Source of the DNA: Atherinomorus stipes
Taxonomy: Eukaryota > Chordata > Actinopteri > Atheriniformes > Atherinidae
Length of the DNA: 64,000 bases
Assembly: GCA_023101725.1 (NCBI GenBank)
Contig: JALJCO010012701.1
Span: 10,001 to 74,000 of the forward strand
Direction: 5' to 3'
The notes beneath the pieces are model-generated. The model was given only the letters and a program-made list of their open reading frames with translations. It was not told where the DNA came from and did not search any database. Positions 11,164 to 23,182 of this stretch are shown here, piece after piece; position 1 is the stretch's first letter, and each line of letters starts with the position of its first letter. The translations under genes were made by a program, and so were the position numbers.

Positions 11164-14100
11164 CTGCAAAGAGGAGGAGGAGAGAAAACATGAATCCACG
11201 TCCACAGTTCACTGGTGCATCTGTACAGAAATCCCTAAACAACATTCCAAGGTCTCTGTTGGAAAACAAAACAAACAATCCCCTACAGGAGGACCTGCAG
11301 GTGGATAAATATCCTCAGATCATACAAACACACGCAGAACTACGCAGAGAAGAGGTACAACCTAGTCATCGCAACGGGAAGCAGCGTCATCATCGTCATC
11401 ATCATAATAAAGGGTCTCCGTGGTGATACAGTCATGCAGATGCAGCCTCGTCTCTGCAAGGAGGAGGAAGCCCGCACAGCCCGAGACCCAGGCCCCCAGC
11501 AGCCACCCAGAGGCCCAGATCCAAGCCGCCCCCCCAAAAGAACGGACATGCATCCCCCAAAGGGCGGCACGAGACGGCCCCAGCGGACCAAGACCAGCAG
11601 CCGCCGACCCCACCGGGTGCCGGCCGCCCCAGGGGCAGGGACAGCGCCGGGCCCAGGGCCCAAGCGCCCAAGCGCCCAGGAGCAGCCCCACCCCACCCAG
11701 CCCAGGCGGCCCAACCAGAACCCAGGAGGACTGGACCCCCCAGACAACACCCCCCCAGGACAGGCCAGCCCCCATCCCGACGTCCCTGCCCCACACACCT
11801 GACACCAGGGCGCCACCACTGCTACCACCCCCTACCCCACCACCACACTCACACACACACCCCCCACACACATACCCCAACACCCACATGCACTCCCCCC
11901 ACACACATGCACCCACCCGCTCTGCTCCGACCTTACATACCCACACTCACTCCTCCCTCCACCCCCAACACCCTCCTCCCTCTACCGTCCACACCTACCC
12001 CCACCTCCTCATACCCTCTAACACACACATGCACTCCCCCCACATAACTGCACCAACCCCTCCCTACCCCCCACACATACGCCCCCACCTCCCTATACCC
12101 CCAGTACCCCATACACTCCCCCCTTCCATGTCCAGCCCCGCCCTTCCCTCTGACCTATTACACTCCCGCCCTTCTTCCTTCAGCCCCTCATGACCATCCC
12201 TACTAGACACTCACGAGCATGCCCCTCCTTCCTCCATCCCCCTTTCCTCCAACCACTTACCCACATCTCCTCCCTCTTCCAGCCCAAATTCCCCCTCCCA
12301 CATTTCCTCTTTCACGCTCTCATTTATTAGTTCTCACACACCCTCCTCACTCTTACCCATGCCCTCGTGCCTCCTGGGTGATAGCGAAGGCCGGGGAAGG
12401 AGCTGCGAACTCCAAGCCCCCGGCACACTCCCCCCCCCATGTTTTCTCTCCTCTCTCTCTTCCTCTTCCTTACTCCTTTCTCTCTGTTTCACTTTCTATC
12501 ATTACCTCTGTTAACTTTCATTTCTCCCTTGTCAGGCCCAGCAGTATGAAATGGAATGGTGTAATAGACAAATGTTTAAATAAAGAAATAAAATGAATAA
12601 ACATGATATCAAGTGGAGCCTTATGTTCATAAAGCTCCGCTTGATAAAGCAAAACTGTTCAACACAATAAAGCAGCCAGATCATCATTCTGCTGCTGATG
12701 CTGGACAGGACAAGTAGAAGAAAAAAAGAAAGAAAAAGAGGAGGAGGAGGAGAAGGAGGAGGGGAAAGAGGAGGAGGAGGCGTGTTGAGATGCAGCCTCG
12801 GTTCTATCTGGGGACCGGTCGGGGTCCCGGTGCTGACCTGGTATGGTGTCCTGGTGCTGGCTCTGCTGGCGCAGCAGGGTGTGGGTGGCCTCCTCCAGGG
12901 CGGAGTCCAGGCTCCAGCAGCGTGGCTGCTCCTCCCTGGGGGGGTTGATGGCGCCGTCCTTCAGCAGCTGGGACGCTGAGCTCCGCTCCTCCGGGTTCCT
13001 CTCCAGGGCCCGCTCCAGGAAGGAGCGCATGCTGGGGCTGCAGGTCTCCGGGATGTCCTCCAGCGGGGGGGCCTGCTTGTAGATCTGGCGGGAAAAAACA
13101 GGAACTCAGAGGGAATTCAGGGTTTACGCGTCCGCACGAAGGCGCCAGGCCTCACCACGGTTACATTCCAAATATCAGAACCGGAACCGGACCTTCCTGG
13201 TTCTGGTGAAGTTTCCATCTTTCTTTAGTCATTTTTTAAAAATAAACTTGGCCTGTTAGCTTTTTGCTATTAACTTTAAAAATGTTCTTTTTATCTAATT
13301 AAGTAATTTTATTAATTTTTATTTACCACATTTATGTGTTAATTTTCTATCATTTATTTTTAATTATATATTGTAATTCACTGAATGAATATTACAGTAA
13401 TACTAATTTCATTTTATTGCAGTGTTTTTCTATTTGCAACTTTACTTCTTTTTGTATTTTTTGATGCATTTGTTTTATTTTTCTATAATTTGAAATGAAC
13501 ATTTAATAGAAATGCAATTCAATGAATCCCAAAACCCAGTTCTGATAAACTTTCACTCCTTTTCTTCTTTTCTATTATGTTATTTTTGTCCTTTTTCCAC
13601 TTTATATCATTATTATTAATATTATTATTAGTAGTAGTAGTAGTTACCTATTGTTTTTCATTTTTGTAACTGTTACTAAATTTAATGTATTTCATTATCA
13701 TTTCTATTAATCAGTTTTAAATAATTATAATAATAATAATGAATAGATTATTAATTAATTTATATTAATTATTAATGACAAATGAGATTATAATTAAAAT
13801 AATAATAATAATTAATATTATTATTATTGTTGTTGTTTTTGTTATTATCATTATTATTATTATTATTATTAAGAAGAAGAATACATCTTATTTCTGGGTG
13901 CCTTCTTTCATGATACTCAAGGCCACTTTGCAATAAATGATACGTAAAATAAAAGAAAGTCACGCTAAACTGAAATAGTAAATTACAAGTTAAAATAACT
14001 TCTTGTATTTTCTACATTGTTTGAGCTGGTGTGAACTGAGCATGCTCAGAAATGCTGAGCTGGCTGTGGTCTGCTGCAGAGGAGGACTGAACGATCCAAC

Positions 14101-17100
14101 GTCATGATTCTGATTTCAGATAAAATCCGGTCGGAAAGACGGACGCTGCCTGTCCAGGAAGTGGTCTCATGGTTGCGGAACGTCACTTCTCCCTGACGGC
14201 GGTTTCACGGGGAAGTGAGCAGCTGTCTCAGTAAACAAAGAGAAACAGGAACAGGAACATCTGAGAAAGAACCGTGGAACGGAACGAGGGCCGAAAACAG
14301 AAGCTGACGGACGAAACGGGCCAATCACACGCAGCTAAACGCTCCGAGGAAACGTGGAGATCTGAGGATGTTTCTGGATCTGAGTCCTGCAGACCAAAGA
14401 GGGTCAGGAGATCCAGAGTCCAGCTGCTGAACTGGTCTGCCTGCAGTCCAGAGTCCAGCTGCTGAACTGGTCTGCCTGCAGTCCAGAGTCCAGCTGCTGA
14501 ACTGGTCTGCCTGCAGTCCAGAGTCCAGCTGCTGAACTGGTCTGCCTGCAGTCCAGAGTCCTGCTGCTGAACTGGTCTGCCTGCAGTCCAGAGTCCGGAT
14601 GCTGAACTGGTCTGCCTGCAGTCCAGAGTCCGGATGCTGAACTGGTCTGCCTGCAGTCCAGAGTCCTGCTGCTGAACTGGTCTGCCTGCAGTCCAGAGTC
14701 CTGCTGCTGAACTGGTCTGCCTGCAGTCCAGAGTCCAGCTGCTGAACTGGTCTGCCTGCAGTCCAGAGTCCAGCTGCTGAACTGGTCTGCCTGCAGTCCA
14801 GAGTCCTGCTGCTGAACTGGTCTGCCTGCAGTCCAGAGTCCTGCAGCTGAACTGGTCTGCCTGCAGTCCAGAGTCCTGCTGCTGAACTGGTCTGCCTGCA
14901 GTCCAGAGTCCTGCTGCTGAACTGGTCAGCCTGCAGTCCAGAGTCCAGCTGCTGAACTGGTCTGCCTGCAGTCCAGAGTCCTGCTGCTGAACTGGTCTGC
15001 CTGCAGTCCAGAGTCTGGCTGCTGAACTGGTCTGCCTGCAGTCCAGAGTCCTGCTGCTGAACTGGTCAGCCTGCAGTCCAGAGTCCTGCTGCTGAACTGG
15101 TCAGTCTGCAGTCCAGAGTCCTGCTGCTGAACTGGTCTGCCTGCAGTCCAGAATCCTGCTGCTGAACTGGTCTGCCTGCAGTCCAGAGTCTGGCTGCTGA
15201 ACTGGTCTGCCTGCAGTCCAGAGTCCTGCTGCTGAACTGGTCTGCCTGCAGTCCAGAGTCCTGCTGCTGAACTGGTCTGCCTGCAGTCCAGAGTCCTGCT
15301 GCTGAACTGGTCAGTCTGCAGTCCAGAGTCCTGCTGCTGAACTGGTCTGCCTGCAGTCCAGAGTCTGGCTGCTGAACTGGTCTGCCTGCAGTCCAGAATC
15401 CTGCTGCTGAACTGGTCTGCCTGCAGTCCAGAATCCTGCTGCTGAACTGGTCTGCCTGCAGTCCAGAGTCCGGCTGCTGAACTGGTCTGTCTGCAGTCCA
15501 GAGTCCTGCTGCTGAACTGGTCTGCCTACAGTCCAGAATCCAGCTGCTGAACTGGTCTGCCTGCAGTCCAGAATCCAGCTGCTGAACTGGTCCGCCTGCA
15601 GTCCAGATCTTTCACCATAACAAACACGTGGATCATCTGAAAGCAGAAATCCAGCAACCAGGTCCAGGACTTTAGAGCAGCTAGAATCCTGCATCAGACC
15701 AGAACGGGACCACGTTCCCCTCCTGAAACTCCAGACCTGGTCTCCTCACCTCGCAGACGTTTACGGATGTTTGTTAAATAAAAGTTTTTCATTTTCCAGA
15801 GAGAAACCTCGTTGTACGTTTCGTGAAATGAAATGCTCCTGATTCAGTTTCAGTTCAAACGTTGGTGTAATAAATCTGTGAAATAATCACAGTCATGAGT
15901 TTCTGTCAGGAACTGGATCCGATACAACACGTGGAAACGATGCGTTTGGACCAGAACAAGAAGACGTTTCTGTTCCGATGAAACAGGAACTGTTGGAACA
16001 TTTCACTCAGCAAAGCCAGAAACGGAGACGAAGCCTGGGAAACTTACGATGTAGAGGTAGGAGGGGTAGGCGGTGCGCGGGTACCTCCGGACCCACGGAG
16101 GACTCCCGCTCTGCATGTGGATGATGCTGGTGCCCAGGCTGTAAATATCTGTCTTGGTGTCGTGTCCTCTGCACAGAACCAGTTCTGGACTCATGTACAT
16201 CTGCAGGAAAGGAACACAGAAATACAGGAACTCAAGGTTCGAACAGTTCTGGACCTGATTGGTTTCAGTTTTATTTAGTTTTTCTTTTCACTTTTAGTTC
16301 GTTTTTAGAGCAGGTTTGCTAGTTTTTATTTTTGGGAAAATGTTTAGTTTAGTTTAGTTTTTATTAGTTTCAGTTTCCCGTAAATTATGGGTATTTGTCT
16401 CGAGTGACATTCAGAATCACCAGAAAGTCACTCAGAGTAAAACCGGTAGAAGAAAGTAATCAGATTAAATAGAAACTGATTTCTATTTCTAAGGCTGATG
16501 CATTAAATACATTTACAAAGACTAAAACTGAGGATTTTCTGCAGTAGTTTTAGTTAGTTTTGTAAAGACACAATACAGTTTTAGTTAGTTCTTATTTTTA
16601 TTTCTATTTCAGTTAACTAAAATGTATTTTTCAATTTTAGTTTTCGTTTTTTCGTTAGTTTTAGTGAACTCTGATAACCTTGACACATTCACTATTTTTG
16701 TGTGTATTTGTGTGTAAACACACAAATACACACAAGGACACACAAACTCTGGTGTAAACGAATCTCTGAAGGTCAGTTTAAAAAGAAAACACGGATTAAT
16801 CACAACGAACAGATAAAACCACGTTAGAAGATAAAAACTCAGGACCGAATAAATACTGAAAAGAATGAAAAGTACACCGTACAGCGCTTTACTTTGCAGC
16901 AGGCTGTAAAGGTAGAATGAGAACAGAAAGTACTTCCTCTTTTATTGAAAGTGTGCGTTTCAAACATGCCACAAACAGGAAACATCCTCTTGTAGTAAAC
17001 GGGGGCTTTCTGCAACGAACAAGCTCCCCTTTAGACGGACGGGGGGGTGTGAAGGTAAACACGGCAGAGCTGGTCTGCGCTGGAAATTCCAGCCTGAGCC

Positions 17101-20100
17101 CAGAATGTTTGGCCTCGTCTGTGTTATCGCTGCTGGGTCTCTGCACGGGACTTTCCACAAACCACCAAAGCCGCCAGAGCTCCAGGATGCAGCGTCTGAC
17201 AAGCAGGCCGGCAGTGGGAGAGCAAGGCTGATGCATCATGGGAATTCACAGGGATTCATATTTACAGTCGTCCTCAGAATTATTCATACCCTCCAATTAC
17301 ACACTCAGAAACACAGGTACCAGTTTGTACCTAAAAGGGTCCAAAGCTTGTTGCTGGGGGGGTTACTTTCTGAAAGACATTTCTGTACCTTCATGGTCCA
17401 TTTTTGTACCTTATCAAGCTGTATGAGTTAATAAAGTACAATTAAACCAATTAAAGATGATGAATAAAAGTCAATAAAATAGAGATTATGACAACAATCA
17501 AAGATGCTAATAATAAATGAATAATTATTATAGAAATATTAGGACAAACACATATATAATTATACATATAATTATTACTATGATTATTATGAAAATCATA
17601 ATATAATAACTATAATTATACTACTGTTTAGAAGTACTGCTATTTATAGTTATTGTACAAGCTACACACATTTTTCAATGCTGCAGGTACCCTTAGGGTT
17701 GGAATGGTACAAATGTGTACTTTATATTACTTTGGAGCCTTTTTCATAGTATATAGGTACTTCTGGCCTCATAAAGACCAATATTGTACTTTTGAGAGAA
17801 TATTTGTAAAAAAAGTACCTGCAGGTACAGAAACGTTCCTGTCTCGTACCTCCATGTTTCTGAGTGTGAAGAAAAGGCTAAATTCACAACAGCAATTCAA
17901 ATAACAACAAACTAAAGAAACTAATAATAAATAAAAATTTACAAAATTGCAATTTAGTGAAAATATTTGGCTTTTGAATTGTGGTTGGAAAAAATATTTT
18001 TTTAAAAACAAATAAACTGATTGAAGCCTCAAAATGTTGCTCTACAAACCTTTAGCTTCGGAGCCCCGTCATGCTTGTTCAGTTTTTTTTTTTGTGTGTG
18101 TTTGTATTAATATTTCTTTTGAACTACTATTAAAATTAATGTCATGATTTTCATCAAATTTTTATTTATTATTAATTTAGTCAATTTCATCTCATTTCAC
18201 TGACAGCTGATTTTTTTCCTTCGTTAATTGGAGGGTGGGAATGATTTTGAGGACGAGCGTATGTCTGAAACGGAGGCTGCTGTCGATCACTGATGACGAC
18301 GTTTCTGCACTCGCGCCGGATATTTCGCCCGAATCAGCCTCAACGCAGCTGCAGAACACACACTTCACCTCAGATAGAAACAGGAAGCAGAACAGGAAGC
18401 AGGGAGTGAGCATCCTGAGTGACGAAAGACCGATACATCAGCCGGCCGATATTTTAGACCAATATTTGCATTTTTTGCTGGTACTGGCTAATATGTCGGG
18501 TGTTGAAACTGTTCTGATCCTGCTTTTTCACTTCCAATACCAAAACCAATATCGCAGGTCAAGTATCGGCCGATACCAGATATACATGTAGATACTTAGC
18601 TGTATTTTGGGCCAAAAATTATGCATATTGATCTAATAATTGATTTTATTCTTGGTTTATGTTAGTTATGCCTGTTTTGTGGAACCTGACCTCTAAAAAC
18701 CTGGTTAACAGGTTAATGAAACAAGTCAATAACAGGAAGTGTGAAGAAAAACGGACCCATTTATTACTTACCGATGAGTACGAAGAATTTTAAACTTACA
18801 AACATAATAATATATTAAATCATTTCAAATAAATTAACACCCGATCAGAAGGAAATGCTCGAAATAAAAGCTAGAATGGATTTCCTGGGTCGGCAAATTT
18901 TGATGCATTCTGATCCAATTCACATTTTTTAGCCAATATTGTCCTGATATCTGATACTGGTATCAGATATCTGATACCGGTATCAGATATCGGGCATAAT
19001 GCCCCCCGGCATAATTTACAGACAGGCAGCAGTTTTTTTATAGATATATTAAATATTTAATTGTTCTTTTTTATATTGTTATAAGTGCACATTTATTCAT
19101 ATATATATGTATATATATATATATATATAAAGTTCTTTGTTTCTTTTTTATTATAAAAGAGTTTTTTAAATTATTTTTTATTGCATCCTTCAATAGGGGT
19201 GGAAAAATTATCAATACACTGAAATTTTGTGATATTTTCATATGCAGATATCATGTTGATATTTAAAAACACGGTATTGACCTATTTTACTACCAGAATC
19301 TCGTGAGATTTCATCGTTCTGTTACAAAATCTTGGGGGTTTTCGTGAAATCTCATGAGATTTTGTGACAGAACGATGAAATCTCATGAGATTTTGTTGGT
19401 AATATAGATCGATACCACGTTTTAAAATATCAATATGAAATCATCATATGAAAATATCTGGATATTTCAGTGTATTGATATTTCTCGCACCCCTATCCTT
19501 CATTAAATAATGTTGGGGTCAAATGCAGTATCGGCCCCATATATCGGTGGGTTGCGTGTGCTGATCCTTGTTTGTGGGTGGTGTTGTCTCACCTCTGTCC
19601 CTCGCAGGTCTCGGGGGTTGTACACGTCCTCGGTCATCTGCACGGCCAGACCGAAGTCCACCAGCACGGCCTTGTCCGACATGAGGACGATGTTGCTGGC
19701 TGAGAGAGAAACACGGGACTCAGAAAACGTTCCCATCAGGCTCAGTCAGAGATTTCAGACGGAAGCTGAGGAAGTCCTGATAGAGACAGGATCATCCTCG
19801 TTACTGATGTCATCACTGATTCACTGATGTCATCACAGATTCACTGATGTCATCACAGATTCACTGATGTCATCACTGATTCACTGATGTCATCACAGAT
19901 TCACTGATGTCATCACAGATTCACTGATGTCATCACTGATTCACTGATGTCATCACAGATTCACTGATGTCATCACTGATTCACTGATGTCATCACTGAT
20001 TCACTGATGTCATCACTGATTCACCGATGTCATCACTGATTCACTGATGTCATCACTGATTCACTGATGTCATCACTGATTCACTGATGTCATCACTGAT

Positions 20101-23100
20101 GTCATCACAGGTTCACTGATGTCATCACTGATTCACTGATGTCATCACTGATGTCATCACAGATTCAGGTTCCAGGCTCCAGGATCCAGGCTCCAGGTTC
20201 CAGGTTCCAGGTTCCAGGTTCCAGGCTCCAGGATCCAGGCTCCAGGTTCCAGGTTCCAGGCTGCAGCCAGGTTCCAGGTTCCAGGTTCCAGGTTCCAGGC
20301 TGCAGCCAGGTTCCAGGTTCCAGGCTCCAGGTTCCAGGTTCCAGGCTGCAGCCAGGCTCCAGGTTCCAGGTTCCAGGCTGCAGCCAGGTTCCAGGTTCCA
20401 GGTTCCAGGTTCCAGGTTCCAGGCTGCAGCCAGGTTCCAGGTTCCAGGCTCCAGGTTCCAGGTTCCAGGCTGCAGCCAGGCTCCAGGCTCTAGGTTCCAG
20501 GCTCCAGGCTCCAGGTTCCAGGCTGCAGCCAGGTTCCAGGCTCCAGGATCCAGGCTCCAGGTTCCAGGTTCCAGGCTGCAGCCAGGTTCCAGGTTCCAGG
20601 TTCCAGGTTCCAGGTTCCAGGCTGCAGCCAGGTTCCAGGCTCCAGGATCCAGGCTCCAGGTTCCAGGTTCCAGGCTGCAGCCAGGTTCCAGGTTCCAGGA
20701 TCCAGGCTCCAGGTTCCAGGTTCCAGGCTGCAGCCAGGTTCCAGGTTCCAGGTTCCAGGTTCCAGGTTCCAGGCTGCAGCCAGGTTCCAGGCTCCAGGAT
20801 CCAGGCTCCAGGTTCCAGGTTCCAGGCTGCAGCCAGGTTCCAGGTTCCAGGCTCCAGGTTCCAGGTTCCAGGCTGCAGCCAGGCTCCAGGTTCCAGGTTC
20901 CAGGCTGCAGCCAGGTTCCAGGCTCCAGGATCCAGGCTCCAGGTTCCAGGTTCCAGGCTGCAGCCAGGTTCCAGGTTCCAGGCTCCAGGTTCCAGGTTCC
21001 AGGCTGCAGCCAGGCTCCAGGCTCCAGGTTCCAGGTTCCAGGCTGCAGGTTCCAGGATCCAGGTTCCAGGATCCAGGCTCCAGGTTCCAGGATCCAGGTT
21101 CCAGGCTGCAGCCAGGCTCCAGGTTCCAGGTTCCAGGTTCCAGGCTGCAGCCAGGCTCCAGGTTCCAGGTTCCAGGTTCCAGGCTGCAGGTTCCAGGATC
21201 CAGGTTCCAGGATCCAGGCTCCAGGTTCCAGGATCCAGGTTCCAGGCTGCAGCCAGGCTCCAGGTTCCAGGATCCAGGTTCCAGGCTGCAGCCAGGCTCC
21301 AGGATCCAGGTTCCAGGTTCCAGGATCTTCAGCACCTCTGATTGTGGCCGGAGTTTCTCATAAATCACCAGAGTTATTTCCAAAAACTATCAGATGCTTC
21401 TGTGGTTTAACTCTGACGTACGGACGTCTCGAGCTCCGTCACATCACTTCCTGAAGCCGTTGTGCAAACCGGCGACCGCGTTTCCTGCTTTGGTCTTACG
21501 TTTGATGTCGTGGTGGATGACGTTGTTGGAGTGCAGGTACTCCAGGCCCCGCAGGACCTGCTGGGCCACCCAGATGACCTCGAACTCCCTCATGGGGCCG
21601 CAGCTGTCCAGCTTCTCCAGCACCGAGCCGCCCTCGCCGGCCTCCATGAACAGGTGGATGCTGCGGTCCCACAGCACGGCGCCGTACAGCTCGGCGATGT
21701 TCTCGTGCCGGAAGCGGGCCTGGAAGTCCACGTCGGCCGCCTTGAAGTTCTCCATGGGGATCTGAGAGGAAGACGGAGCGATGAAATGAATCATATGAGA
21801 GAAATCATCCGGTCAGAAGGGAGGGAACATATCAGAAAACCTTTCCGTACGAGTATGTGGTGTTACATAATGCACATTCACTGCGTTTCCTTCCAGCTGA
21901 GGGCTGATGGTGACTCATATTCCAGCACGCGCCGTAAACTGGAACCAGGAAGACCTCTCTGAACCACGGTCGCTCTACGGTAACGCTGAGAGTCAGGAAA
22001 CCACTCCTTCCTCATCTGTCAACGTTTTTCACCTCCAGGCGCAGAGAGCCACCCGTGGAGAAGAAACGGAGACGTGTTGTAAAAGACGAGGCTTTTTCTG
22101 CATCTTCGTTCAAACGAACACAAAAATACCGCAGATGTGGGAAGCTGCAGTTAAATTTCCATTCTTGCCCCAAGTTTGGCTCCTTTAGTAACCTGAAACA
22201 GCCCTTTAATCACGAGCAATCGGCTCCGTTCCTCTTTAAGAGGAAAACCGTCACCAGTTCTGTTCATATAAAAGCTGAGCTGTAAAGATATTTGGCTTTT
22301 TTATCATTATTATCATTCATTTATTGCTTCGTGGCAAAAATCACAAAAACAGTCAATCACTTGTTTTTGTCAAACATTTCCCAAAGAGGACAGAAAGAAG
22401 ACATAATCTGATTTTGTCTGCTTCTAATCAAAACAAAGAATCTGAATAAGCTTTGCTGAGCAGCTTCCAGCCAAAATAAAGCAAAACAAATGTCTGAGTA
22501 CAACTACACGGAGAAACATTTTCAGGACAATATCAGTACTCACACGCAGCAACAAATACAACAATGCTCCAGGCAATATACATACACACATATATACACT
22601 CATATTCATACCTACACACACACTCATTCTTGTACTTCTATGTTAGTGAGGACATTCGTTGACATAATGCATTCCCTTCACTCTCAGAAACATAGAGATA
22701 CGAGACAGGAACATTTCTGTACCTGTACGTACATGTATTACAAATGTTCTCTCAAAAGTACAATATTGGTCTTTATGAGGCCAGAAGTACCTATATACTA
22801 TGAAAAAGGGTCCAAAGTAATATAAAGTACACATTTGTACCATTTCCGCCTCTTTATTAACTCATACAGCTTGATAAGGTACAAAAATGGACCATGAAGT
22901 TACAGAAATGTCTTTCAGAAAGGACCCCCCCCAGCAACAAGCTTTGGACCCTTTTAAGTACAAACTGGTACCTCTACTTTTCAGTGTGTAGCCCCTCACC
23001 CTAAATACCACAATTGATTGACTAAACCTAAACTCTAAGATCTAATCTTGACCCTTAAAAATGTGTTTTTCTTTGACTTTTTTAGTGAGGACCGAACAAA

Positions 23101-23142
23101 ATGTCCTCACTTTGCTGGTTAGCAAATACAAGTACACACACC

Positions 23143-23182
<40 letters not shown>

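Larger units (their letters stand above)
11164..12837 (-). other. map3k8 intron 6
   Basis: Holds the C-rich interspersed repeat at about 11428-12600 and a purine-rich tract (12715-12785). Long open frames on both strands here come from C/G-rich low complexity. Confidence 0.7.
13085..16047 (-). other. map3k8 intron 5
   Basis: AT-rich sequence with an ATT microsatellite (13797-13872), then the 35-bp array (14414-15607), then unique sequence to 16047. The rest shows nothing recognised. Confidence 0.7.
16201..19592 (-). other. map3k8 intron 4
   Basis: Holds a T-rich ttagtttt repeat, a Tc1-type MITE split by a second MITE, gatatcgg repeats, a TA microsatellite and a foldback element, each listed separately. 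About 16676-17274 shows nothing recognised. Confidence 0.7.
19700..21499 (-). other. map3k8 intron 3
   Basis: Filled almost wholly by a 20-bp array and an adjoining 7-bp array. Confidence 0.8.

Noticed and set aside
11340..12193. Pro-rich 257-codon frame and Gly/Trp-rich minus frames
   Set aside because: C-rich low-complexity DNA in a repeat with an A-rich tail; no domain recognised.
20139..21383. 400-codon plus and 297-codon minus frames
   Set aside because: Products of the 7-bp repeat; both strands open equally.
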